A stretch of DNA of 64,000 bases from Prorocentrum cordatum (Eukaryota; Sar; Dinophyceae; Prorocentrales; Prorocentraceae), in contig CAUYUJ010008113.1 of NCBI GenBank assembly GCA_963575745.1, forward strand, positions 948,320 through 1,012,319, read 5' to 3'. The stretch's first letter is position 1, and the number at the start of each line of letters is the position of its first letter. This document shows positions 54,784 to 64,000 of the stretch, in pieces. The notes below the pieces were generated by a model. The model made no database searches. It saw only the letters and a list, made by a program, of their open reading frames with translations, and was not told the DNA's origin. Made by a program: the position numbers and the translations under genes.

Positions 54784-55827
54784 CTATTGCTGTCGCGACC
54801 CTCTTCTTCTCTTCGACATGTTCCTTCCTGCGTTGCTTCTTGCCCCTGTTGCCGCGGTGGGCGGCTGCCTTCTTCTCGACGGCCACCCGCTCGCGGCAAC
54901 TGGCGATTCGGTGGACTTTCTTGCGGCAGTAGTTGAACTCCAGGTCGGCGTCTGGGTTCGGAGCCCCTCATTGCCCTTGCCTCCCACGCCTTTGCCACGG
55001 GCTCTCCACGCCTTCTTGCCGCCCTTCAACCCGCCGATGTCCATCGGATCGTCGTGGGCCTCTCGCTCCGCCGTCAGCGCCGACACGACTTCGGCTCGCA
55101 GGAGTTCGCACGTGCTCAGCCGACTGCCTCTTCGAAACACGAGCTTCTGCAACTCTGCGTGATCCTCAAGCGCCTTGGCGAGGATTCCTCGCTTGATGGG
55201 ATTCGACACTGGCTCGCCCGACATCTTCTGGTACCTCGCCATGTCCTCGTCGAACTTGCCGATACTCACAGTCACGTCGTCTGTTGCCTCGAACTTCGCG
55301 CCCGTAAGCTCGGCCCACCTCAGCAGCACGTTGCCTGCTTCGTTCGTTATGTACTCCTTCAAAAACTGCCTCCAGCAAGCTGCTCCTTCGCCCGCGCTGC
55401 TGTTCCTGACGATCACCTCGCCTACTGAGTCCTCGGGCATGACTAGGACCAGGGCGAAGTACAGCTGCGTGCTTAGCCCCTCCTCTTGGGCTGACAGGTT
55501 CACGTTTTCCACGTCCTGCGCTCCATCTTCGCGCTTCTCGAGCAGAGGTCAATACCTTCGGTCTTGCGCGATCAGGTTAGCTTCGCACTGGAAGCTGAAC
55601 GTCTTCCAACTCGCTCTCTGACCGTCGAACGGCTTCGCTTTGCGAAGAATTTTCGGGTCCATCATCTCGCCGCGGGACCCTCGTTCTCTGTCGGCTTGTC
55701 CTTGAAGCTGGCCTCGCATCCCGGCTATCGATAGATCTCGCTGCCGAAGCTCGTTCCTCATCTGCTGACTCTCTGCCATCGGCCTCTGCACTTGCTCGCC
55801 CAGCTCTCGCACTTGACCCTCCATCAT
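54784..55827 (-). pseudogene. Copia gag with in-frame TGA and degenerate zinc knuckle
   Basis: Minus frame from 55827: MMEGQVRELGEQVQRPMAE (coiled-coil-like), then DPKILRKAKPFDGQRASWKT FSFQCEANL, the usual opening of Copia gag. TGA at 55549-55551 interrupts, after which the same frame continues PLLEKREDGAQDVENVNLSA through RRGSRLSTCELLRAEVVSAL to DPMDIGGLKGGKKAWRARGK. Near 54964-54967 (a G-run) the frame shifts and a zinc-knuckle remnant follows: EFNYCRKKVHRIASC at about 54941-54897, with Phe where the first Cys of CxxC should be. The ancestral gag was one frame of about 300-350 codons. Confidence 0.8.
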
Positions 55828-56257
55828 CCTTGTCGGCCTTCGCCTGACGCTGGAGATCGAGCGCGAGCTGTCGCTTCACCGCTGCTCGTTCCTTCTCCGT
55901 AAGCTGAGCTGCGTCACCGCACTCGGCCAACTTCCTCTAAGCGCCCCCTCGGTTCTGGCGGTGGGCCCTCGCCTCTGGGGCTCTGCCACCGCGTTTGTTC
56001 ACCTTCTTCGCCTTGCGCTCGCTCGCAGGCTTAGCCTTGAAATTGCTCGAAGGCTCGAGTCGAAATCTCGCTCCGACCTCCTTGCCAGGGCGCGGGTCCT
56101 CCCGCAGCTCTGGCCAATAAGGGTATACCGTTGGAGAGCAGCGCGGATCGTCTCGCCACTGGCTCCGCGGTCCTACCGCCGCTGGGTTTCCTCGAAGGGC
56201 CCCTGGAACTCGCCGGGTGCGGAGCTGGCCCGCAAGCCTCAAGCGAGCTCCACTACC
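55828..56257 (-). other. Copia 5' leader / early gag
   Basis: Minus frames read basic, Ala/Arg-rich peptide (FKAKPASERKAKKVNKRGG near 56035-55985), ending in a stop near 55937. It lies between the putative 5' LTR and the gag segment; coding status uncertain. Confidence 0.4.
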
Positions 56258-56312
56258 ATGCACGTGCTCCCCACCACCGTCGCGGAGAAAGGGGAAGGGA
56301 TGTATGTATGTA

Positions 56313-56351
<39 letters not shown>

Positions 56352-56470
56352 GTCTGTCTGTATGTATGTATGTATGTATGTATGTAGGCATATATGCATA
56401 AATGTGTATATGTACGTGTATATAAATATATCCGCTGGCCCCCTTCAAGGGCGCAAGGCTGCGAAGGTGT
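56258..56470 (-). repeat. Putative 5' LTR remnant with tetranucleotide repeat
   Basis: Matches 49559-49605 at 56258-56303 (GCACGTGCTCCCCACCACCG, CGTCGCGGAGAAAGGGGAAG) and again at 56430-56465 (CCCCCTTCAAGGGCGCAAGG). Between them lie (TATG)n, (TCTG)n and TATA-rich runs (56301-56430), absent from the 3' copy. Confidence 0.55.
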
Positions 56471-56479
56471 GTGCGGTCA

Positions 56480-58010
56480 GCTGTCATGTGTTATGTGTTG
56501 CCATTCGTTGTTCCTCACATGAATGACATGCGAATCGCCTGTATCCACGGGCCGATACCATCCGCAACCAGAAGCACCCACGGCTATATCGAACGCATCG
56601 CCTCAGGGGACCTCTAAAATGTTGTTAACAACTGCCGATTGCCCTTTTTGAAGCGGCCCTCCTGTCTTGGAATCCGTTGCAGGTGCAGTCCAATCGAGGC
56701 CAGAAGAACACCCCTCAAAAACATGAGACCCTCCGTCTGCCAGAACAAAGAAAGCATGCAAGGGTACCCTCCCCAGGATGCACAAGAACATCCAACAAAC
56801 ACGAAAGGCACGAGGGCACCCTCCCCGAACCGAGCTCGATCTTTGACTTCAGCCCGATTGTAGAGCGGCGTTCATGCGCATCTCCGAGCGGAACTCGAGG
56901 TCAAAATGGTTGTGCCGTGCCGTCGTAGGCATGATGTAGGAGCCGTTCGTAGTCTCCGATCGTGTCAACGCGTCGGCGTTCGACCGATAGCGAAAGCAAG
57001 GCAATGCCATGGCGGCGGCGGAAAGTCCCCTACTGGAAGTGACTGCTCGGTGGCGTGTGGCGGTGATGGTGCTCTCTGAACGTGGCGAGCCCTGCGCACA
57101 TCGGTATGATGCCAAAGATCGTGTCGCAGCTCAGCTGCTAATGTGAATGATGATGTGTTGTTTAGCCTTTGGCGAAAGGGCCCCCTGGGAGCCAAACGGC
57201 CGCGAGTGGCGCACGCACGTATCTTATACGCACACTCGATCACAATTGTTGATGATGTTTGCCTCGCCAGGGGTCGTCCAGACGCCTTATAGCAAGTATT
57301 GTCGCTGACTTCGGACGTTTCCGGTATCAATTTTGCATGATTATGGGCCCAACTGGGGCCCCCAAAACGGAGCCAAAAGCCGCCCAGATATGGGCCCAGT
57401 TTCAATGGAAATGCGAACGGAGCTCGAGCCCACTATGGAGATGCTCGCGCTTGAATCGTCCATAGGCCCGCCAGGGCAGCATCGGGCTCTTTTTGGACCC
57501 ATTTTTCTTTTCAGGGCCCTATTCGGCCCTTGAGGGCGCGGCTTCGCACTTCAGGGCAACTATTAGGTCGTTTTGGAACCGTCTGTGGCTGGTCGTCAGC
57601 AGTGCTCTGGTAATCTGGGGCCTCCTGCTGTGGATGGGGAGCAAAAGTCAGGAGAGCCAGCGCCCAGATCAATGAACCGCTGGTCATGATGACGGGCCGA
57701 CGACCGATCACCGATTTTTACATCGATCGGTCACGCGGCATACCTAGGCCCAATCGGTGATGAATGCACGTGAAATGAAAGCGCAGGATAAAAATACAAA
57801 GCACACCTGTGGGGGTCGTTCACCGTTTTCGGAGTACTGCCACCCTGTCTTGGCGCCGTCTTCGCCTCTTCCGGCGGAAACTGGGATGGGCAGGCGGTGA
57901 ACGCGAAGCGTCTTAGACTTGAAGGTTCCGCTACTCGCAAAGTAGCTACTCGCAAATGGCATGGATCCGTGGCGTCGAAGCAAAAAGGCTCCTTTGCATC
58001 GAGAAACACG
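56480..58010. other. No gene recognised
   Basis: Unique-looking sequence with moderate GC. CTACTCGCAAA occurs twice at 57933-57943 and 57946-57956. A short plus frame at 57493-57675 has a hydrophobic LWLVVSSALVIWGLLLWMG, and a minus frame at 56811-56614 has FLRGVLLASIGLHLQ, but neither has supporting motifs. Confidence 0.45.
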
Positions 58011-58261
58011 TTTACTGTTCGTTTGCGAGTGGGCACTCTGCGAGTAGTGGAACGCCCTCAGTGAGAGGTTGAACAATCAGCCCAAGTAGCTGATTTTCCC
58101 AGCGCCTCTCGGCGCCGAGGCGCCAGCGTATCAAGGAAAGCGCCCGCAAGGCGGGGACGAGACCAGCTGCACGCAGCAGAGCTCGTAACACCCCCTGCCC
58201 AGATCCCCCCCTTTCGTCCGTCCCGATTCTGTTGAGAGACGGTCTCTTCCTATCAAGATTG

Positions 58262-58490
58262 GGCGCCCGAGTTATCCGGGATAACTCGGGTCCGGGGTAA
58301 CTCGGGTTTGGATTCCCGAAAAAGGAACCCGAGTTATCCCTGACCCGAGTTACCCCTGATGATTCGGGGCTCTTGGACGCCCGATTCATCCGGGGTAACT
58401 CGGGTCCGGGGTAACTCGGGTTTGGATTCCCGAAAAGCGAACCCGAGTTATCCCTGACCCGAGTTACCCCTGATGATTCGGGGCTCTGAC
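58262..58490 (+). repeat. Tandem pair of ~115-bp hairpin units
   Basis: Two direct copies (about 58262-58377 and 58378-58490) with only a few differences. Each contains GGGGTAACTCGGGTTTGG..., a 15-nt loop around GATTCCCGAAAA, and the complementary AACCCGAGTTATCCC, then CCCGAGTTACCCCTGATGAT. The AACTCGGG/CCCGAGTT octamer occurs many times. In the minus strand the pair encodes a repeated peptide (SSGVTRVRDNSGS-FGNPNPS). Confidence 0.92.
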
Positions 58491-58590
58491 AAGAGGCGGC
58501 CTCCTGATGAGCAGCGATAGGGAAGGAACGGCCTCTTCCTATCAAGGGCCGGCCTCTGGAGGAGCAGCGATAGGGAAGGACCGGCTCAGG
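58490..58590 (+). repeat. Short direct repeat GCAGCGATAGGGAAGGA
   Basis: GAGCAGCGATAGGGAAGGA occurs at about 58509-58527 and 58560-58578, each preceded by a GGCCTC and followed by a CGGCC/CGGCT. CTCTTCCTATCAAG also occurs at 58244-58257 and 58532-58545. Confidence 0.8.
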
Positions 58591-58599
58591 GGCAGAGAC

Positions 58600-59236
58600 A
58601 TCGGCGCGGAATCGGCGACACATCGCCATTGGATCGGCGCTTGGCCCCCAGGAAGCGAATCCGCACGCTCTTGGGCGAAGCGGGCCATCGGGACCTTGTG
58701 CGCGGTTGAGAGTCGATGCGCGCCCTCCTAAGCCTGACCCCCCCTTGACGTTGCCCATTACCGCCCTCCTCCTCTCTCCGCCTGGCCATGTGGGCGTGAG
58801 CCACGTGGGGGGCTGCATCGCGCGGCGCGTCTGCAGCTCTGCCTTCCATGCGCAGCGGTTGTTCCCTCCTCCTCCTTCTGGATCCTGGTTCCTGATGGCA
58901 CGTGAGCTCTCCGAACGCTGCCCTCCTCCTCCTCCTCCTCCTCCTGACTCCTGATTCCTGAAGGCTGAACAGAACGTCGTTCGTAGCCTTCACTCCTCCT
59001 CCTCCTCCTCCTCATCCTCCTCCTCCTCCTCCTCTTCCTCCTCCTCCTCCTCCTCCTCTTCCTCCTCCTTCCATCCATCCCCCATCCCTCTCCCATCCCT
59101 CCTGCTCCGCCCCCACCCCCCTGGGGAGAAGCCGCCCCCACCCGATAAGGCCACACGCAAACACGCACACACACACACACATACACACACACACACACAC
59201 GCACACACACACACGCACGCACGCACACACACACAC

Positions 59237-59288
<52 letters not shown>

Positions 59289-59570
59289 TCGCACACACCT
59301 GGCGGTCCTGGCATGTCCACCGCGCCGGCGCCCGCGGGCAGCTCGTCCGCCGAGCCAGCGGCGCCGCGGAGGGACAGCGGCCTGGCGAGGAGGTCGAAGT
59401 CCTTTGGGCGGGGCGGTCCCCTCCCTCTCTCCGCAAAGGCAGGTCCGTGGGCTACTGGTCTTTGACGAGGGCGCTGCTTGTGGTGGAAAGGGAGGCTTGA
59501 AGGGACTTATGAGAAGGGGACCTGGGACGGGAGGGCGTATTGCAGCAGCGATAAAGTATCTTGGGTTTCC
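58600..59570. repeat. CTC tracts and CA microsatellite
   Basis: (CTC)n at 58921-58946 and 58995-59070, then (CA)n with ACGC variants at 59155-59292. Flanking GC-rich DNA has no clear gene. Confidence 0.85.
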
Positions 59571-59572
59571 TC

Positions 59573-60125
59573 TTCCTCCTCCTCCTCCTCCTCAGCAGCG
59601 GCACTTGCATCATCATCATTATCACCATCAGCACCACAATCATAATCACCAAAAACACACATCATTATCATCATCACCACCACCATCATCAGCAGCAGCA
59701 ACATCAGTATCATCAGCATCGGCATTATCACCATCATCACCAGCAACAGCATCATCAGCATCAGCATCAGCATCGACATCGACATCACCAACAGCATCAG
59801 CATCATCATCATGATCATCACCACCACCATCACCATCATCGTCTTCAGATCCTCGTTTTACTCATCATTGTCATCACCACCACAACTATCCTCGTCGTCA
59901 TCGTCATCCCGCTCCTAAGTATTAGCAGCAGCATCATCAGCAACAGCATCATCGTCATCAGCATCGCCATCCTCAGAATAGCATTAAGTATTATCAGCAT
60001 CAGTACCATCATCATCGGTATCATCACCAGCATCAGCATCATCATCAGCAGCAGCAACAACATCAGCAGCATCATCATCATCATTATCTTCATCATCACC
60101 AGCAGCAGCAACATTAGCATCCCCC
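59573..60125. repeat. ATC/AGC triplet array
   Basis: CATCATCAGCATC-type imperfect triplets over about 550 bp. Frames read His/Gln, Ser or Ile runs and are not genes. Confidence 0.9.
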
Positions 60126-60129
60126 TCCT

Positions 60130-60590
60130 CCCCTTCGCCCTCATCTTTTAACGTTCGGCGAAATTGAGCAACTAGGCTGAACGTTCTAGCGACAAGGAAA
60201 ATAGTAGCATCAGACCATCGTCAATGTCCCACCGCTATCTTGACAGTGCTGGCGCCTGCGGTGGCGCGCTACAGTGCAGGGCCAACCATTCAATTCCCTG
60301 AACGTCCATCGGGGATGGCAGGGCCAATGTAACGATGCCCTGGCAGCTGTCAAGGATAGGCCAATGTAAAGATGTCCCAGGCTATTGACTATGGTTCTTG
60401 CCTCAAGTCAGACAAAATGTTACATCCAACCCCCTCCACTCGTATCAGTCAATCACCTCCACCTCCACCTCTTACATACTGTCCTCGCCGAGGGTCCTGG
60501 ACAATTTAAACTCATGTTTGAAGCTGCCTCTGAGAGATTCTGGCGCCGACGCGCTCCGTGGGGTCGCGCTGGTGGTCGGCACTGCTCCTC
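60130..60590. other. No gene recognised
   Basis: Mixed sequence. GGGCCAATGTAACGATGCCC and GGCCAATGTAAAGATGTCCC (about 60322-60341 and 60361-60380) form a short direct repeat. Confidence 0.5.
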
Positions 60591-60594
60591 CCCC

Positions 60595-61001
60595 TTCTCC
60601 CCATCCCCCCCCCCCCCTCCTCCTCTCCCTCCTCCTTTTGCCCGCCTCCCCCCCCCCCTCCCCTTCCTCCCTCCTTCCTTCTCCACCTCCACCACCACCT
60701 CCTCCTCCTCCTTTCCCTCTTCTTCCTCATCCTCTTATTATTATTACTCATCCTAATATTCGTCTGGTTATACTGGTTATTCGTTCATGATCTTATTAGT
60801 GGTATTATTAATAGTATTAGCATCATCGTTCCTCCTAGTCTTCTCATTCCAATTTTTAATGAGTCATGTGATTCGTCTTCTTCGTCTTCGTCTTCCTCTT
60901 CTTCCCCCTCCTCCTCCTACTCCTCCTCCGCTTCCTCCTCCTCCTCCTCCTGCTCCTCCTGCTCCTCCACTCCCTCCTCCTGCATCCTCCTCCCATCATC
61001 A

Positions 61002-61042
<41 letters not shown>

Positions 61043-61069
61043 TCATCATCATCATCATCATCATCATTC

Positions 61070-61116
<47 letters not shown>

Positions 61117-61325
61117 AATCATCATCATCTCACCAACAACATCATCATCATCATCATCATCAATCCATTTTTCCTCCTCCTCCTCCTCTCCTCCTCCTCC
61201 TCCTCCTCCTCCTCCTCCTCCTCTCCTCTTCTTTTTTACTCTTCCACTTCCTCCTCCTCCTCCTCCTCCTCCTCCTCCTCCTCCTCCTCCTCCTCCTCCT
61301 CCTCCTCCTCCTCCTCCTCCTCGTC
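60595..61325. repeat. CTC, TTA and ATC low-complexity block
   Basis: CCTCC/CTTCTC tracts to 60730, TTATTATT 60735-60760, CTTCCTCCTC 60885-60995, (ATC)n 61005-61165 and (CTC)n 61170-61322. Confidence 0.92.
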
Positions 61326-61329
61326 GCAT

Positions 61330-62320
61330 CTTTCTTTTAGTCGCGGCCGCAAGCGGAAGCGCAGGCAGCGTCCGAAAAGGTCGGGCGGGCTACGCGCAAG
61401 CCTAATTGCCTAGCGCACGGGGACCGACGGCCGAACCTAAGCTGCCTAAGTTGCCGGGCGGCGCGAGGTGGTGCCAGGAAGCGGGGCAGAACCCGACGCC
61501 TGCCGGCGGGCGATGCAAACTGCAACCAGACCAGGATCCGGGGGCAGTGCCGATGCACGAATTGAACCAAGGAGCTATATGCAGTCAAATTGGCGCGACA
61601 GGGTCACAGACAGCGAGCTGACAAGTGGCCGCTGAGGGCGAGGACTAGACGTAGGATAAACCACGCGAGGCATCCATGCACCCAGCCCCTGAAGAGGGCA
61701 GCTCGCTTGCAATACACTCCAGGAGGTAATACTGACACCGATGGCCGGGAATGCGCCACTGACCAGGAACTAGTACGAGTGGCGCCACCCCATTTCGCAT
61801 CTTTCACGATACCACGACATTTTGGGGCGGGCGCTTCGGGCCTCGCCCCTCTTTCGCCCCCCCGCGGGGGGAGGGGCGGGGGGCAGGGAGGGGAGAGGGG
61901 GCGAGGGTCCGTGGTACGATCTGGCTGGGCTGCCTCCTTACCCCAAGGAGGTAGAGGCGGCGGTGATGCAACGGTGGCACGGCAGGCAGTGCGTGCTCGA
62001 CGGGAGGAAGGAAAAGGCAAACGAAGGCAGGCCAGGAGGCATCCCACATGCCGGACATGCTGAGAAGAACGAGGCTTGAGGCTGTCCACCAACGGCGGCG
62101 CTCCCGAGCGGGAGGGGGAGAGGAAAAGGACAGGAGGGGGAGGCCCCGACCCGTACTGCAGTGGACCACCCTGTCTGATACGCGCCGCCACGCTGGTCCC
62201 GGGCAGGGTGTGCTGCCCGGCGGAGGAGGGAGGAGGGAGGGAGGGAGGAAGAAAGGGGCCAAGGGATGAGGGAGCAAGGCGCGGCGGGGCAGGGACCGCC
62301 CGGCCTTCGGCGAGACGTGA
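61330..62320. other. GC-rich, no gene recognised
   Basis: No motif seen on either strand. Contains the 14-bp palindrome-like GCCCCCCCGCGGGGGG at about 61856-61871 and GGA/GGGA tracts at 62222-62260. Confidence 0.5.
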
Positions 62321-62325
62321 GCCTA

Positions 62326-62458
62326 GGTCGGGCGTGTCCACCTACAAGCGGATTCTGGGCGAAAAATAATCAATTTCAAAAGAAAAAAAAATGTCAAAAG
62401 TAGTTGACCCCGTATTATCTTTTGACTATTTTTGGATACTCCTCCTGTAGACAGGGGG
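62326..62458. mobile_element. Miniature element, copy 3 (decayed)
   Basis: Left end GGTCGGGCGTGTCCACCTAC and right end CTCCTGTAGACAGGGGG match the termini of the elements at 30.5 and 30.9 kb, and the interior shares GACTATTTTTGGATACTCCT. The flanking TTAA is gone on both sides (CCTAG on the left), so this copy is old or truncated. Confidence 0.65.
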
Positions 62459-63285
62459 CGAGGGGCGAAGAGGCACCGAACCCGCCACTACACGGACCTC
62501 TCGCGGGCCCGGGGGAGGAGCTCGTCAGCTCGCGGAGGCACCGAGCGCGGCGGGCACGGTGCGCGTGCCGCTCCGCTTGCCCGGTGCACGCCGAACGCAG
62601 GGGCCAACCCTCCACTCTCGCGAGAGGCAGCGACAGGAAGAGGAGGAGGAGGAGGAGGAATGAGGAAGGAGGAGGGAGAGGAGGAACGGGAGGAGGAAAG
62701 GGAGGAGGAGGAGGAGGAGATGGAGGAGATAGAGGTGGAGGAGGAGGATAGGGCGGGGGAACGGCTCATGGGAGATGGGTGGGTGGGGGGGGGGTGGACG
62801 ACGACTTGGAATCGGCGATGCATCGTCGATGGATCGGGGATAGGCCCCCGATGGAGCCCGTTCGAAAAAGCCCCCGGCGATCACGCGCATGACCGGCCCC
62901 GTCCCCCACCCCCCCTCTAGTCACGTCGCGGCGGTCGTCCGGTGGCGACCGCTGACGTCCTGTGGTGCTCGCAGGCTACTGTGGTGTTCAGAGGCATGTT
63001 GTTGTGCTCACAGCGACGCTGTGGCACTCGCGAGGGAAAGCGGCGCTTGCGTGCGTACCGCGTGGTGCTTCCAGGGACGCAGTGTTGTTCTGTTGCCGAG
63101 AGGCATTGGTGCGGCGGTCAGAGCGCGGCGCTCGTAGTTGCTGGCGCTGAGTGGTGTAGACGGGCACTCAATGCGCACACGGGCGTTTTGTAGTACGTGA
63201 ACGTTGCATTGTTCATAGTCGCTGTGGCGTGCTCAGGCACTGCGGGCTTAAATGCAGGGGGCCGTGTCCAGGGCAAGAAACAAGA
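62459..63285. other. GC-rich with GGA tract, no gene recognised
   Basis: (GGA)n at about 62637-62755. From 62930 to 63190 GTGGTGTTC and GTTGTGCTC-like weak repeats. No motif-bearing frame. Confidence 0.5.
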
Positions 63286-63620
63286 GGAGGACGAGGAGAG
63301 GGAGGAGGAGGAGGAGGAGGAGGAGGAGGAGGAGGAGGAGGAGGAGCACGACGACGATTCCGATGACGACGATCACGACAACGCTGACGACGACGACGCT
63401 GTCGACGACGACGATTCTGACGGCGACTCCGACGCTGAGGACGGAGGACGACAACGATGATTCCAATGACGACGAACACGACGACGACGACGCAAACGAC
63501 TCCGACGACGATTTTGACGGCGACTCCGACGCTGACAACGACGACGACGGCGACGACGACGGCGACGACTCCGACGACGACTCCCTTGATTCCGACGGCG
63601 ACAGCGATAATTAAGAAAAT
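63286..63620. repeat. GGA then GAC triplet repeats
   Basis: (GGA)n to 63345, then (GAC)n with GATTCCGACG inserts. Two sections (63400-63440 and 63495-63535) repeat GACGGCGACTCCGACGCTGA. The acidic plus-strand frames are attributed to the repeat. Confidence 0.85.
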
Positions 63621-63729
63621 GATTTCGACGAGGATGGCCGCGACGACGACTCCAATGATGCAGACGAGGATTCCGACGCAGATTCGGCCTACTACCACGA
63701 TTCCGACGAGGACAGCGCAGACTCCGACG

Positions 63730-63844
63730 ACCACTTCTTCTTCTTCTTATTATTATTCTTCTTCTGGTTCTTATTATTCTTCTTCTTATTATTATTATTG
63801 TTCTTCTTATTATTCTTATTATTATTCGTCTTATTCTTCTTATT

Positions 63845-63893
<49 letters not shown>

Positions 63894-63894
63894 G

Positions 63895-63945
<51 letters not shown>

Positions 63946-64000
63946 ACTACTACTACTACTACTACTACTACACTACCACTACCACTACCACTACCACTAC
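63730..64000. repeat. TTC/TTA and ACT triplet repeats
   Basis: (TTCTTATTATT)n to 63845, then (CTA)n to 63970 with a GCT run, then (CACTAC)n to the window end. The array continues beyond the window. Confidence 0.95.

Larger units (their letters stand above)
49555..56470 (-). mobile_element. Copia-type LTR retrotransposon, degraded
   Basis: The minus strand carries gag, zinc knuckle, integrase, reverse transcriptase and RNase H in the Copia order (integrase before RT) over about 6.9 kb. Similar sequences about 46 bp long, with GTGCTCCC and CGTCGCGGAG, flank it at 49559-49605 and 56258-56303 in direct orientation, followed by an AT-rich part and a CCCCTTC-GGGCGCA-GG part, and are read here as remnants of long terminal repeats. 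Internal stops at 55549-55551 and 52075-52077, frameshifts near 54965 and 52100, and lost catalytic residues show it cannot move by itself. Copia elements of this type are abundant in dinoflagellates. Confidence 0.85.

Noticed and set aside
58012-58818. Minus frame of 268 codons with repeated SPESSGVTRVRDNSGS peptide as a gene
   Set aside because: The repeat is explained by the hairpin pair at 58262-58490; flanking parts of the frame show no protein character.

Overview
The window looks like nuclear DNA of a dinoflagellate. The grounds are pentatricopeptide repeats of the LEPNIITY/SACEK/WQQALALLSEM style, an ion channel of the single-domain type with a TLANWPPV pore and C-terminal EF-hands, a decayed Copia-type element, a probable relic of the dinoflagellate spliced leader, high GC, very long introns and huge repeat content. 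No bacterial gene, rRNA, tRNA or CRISPR array was seen. Most open frames longer than 100 codons are by-products of triplet or 12-bp repeats, so open length alone means nothing here.

Layout. 1-8.4 kb is one very large imperfect inverted repeat made of nested microsatellites and minisatellites, centred near 3.92 kb on an array of short hairpins. 8.5-13.4 kb is a second large inverted repeat (centre near 10.85 kb) whose outer arms are ~62-bp tandem repeats. 14.5-17.2 kb (minus) holds a UPF1-like helicase fragment with downstream exons. 18.4-22.0 kb (minus) is a broken array of about 31 PPR motifs with an unusual 37-residue period. 22.8-24.1 kb (minus) encodes an unrecognised protein with a degenerate CCCH finger and CxxC pairs. 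24.2-27.1 kb (minus) is a long reading frame with two Asp-Gln-His-Asn repeat arrays around an ordinary protein segment, and a spliced-leader-like sequence lies just upstream of it. 28.5-41.9 kb (minus) is a voltage-gated cation channel gene in at least three exons; its 11-kb intron is full of tandem arrays and carries two TTAA-flanked miniature elements. 44.5-48.4 kb is a large array of AAGACGGCCCAAG-like repeats. 49.5-56.5 kb (minus) is a Copia-like retrotransposon with LTR-like flanks, several stops and frameshifts and lost catalytic residues. 56.5-64 kb is mostly repeats, with a paired hairpin repeat at 58.3 kb and a third miniature-element copy at 62.3 kb.

All recognisable genes lie on the minus strand, which fits the unidirectional gene blocks known from dinoflagellates. 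Coding evidence is by eye only. Exon boundaries are proposals except where a clear AG/GT is noted. The most unusual items are the nested giant palindromes, the spliced-leader relic with the DQHN-repeat gene, the non-GT-AG intron in the channel gene, and the TTAA miniature element ending beside a splice acceptor.
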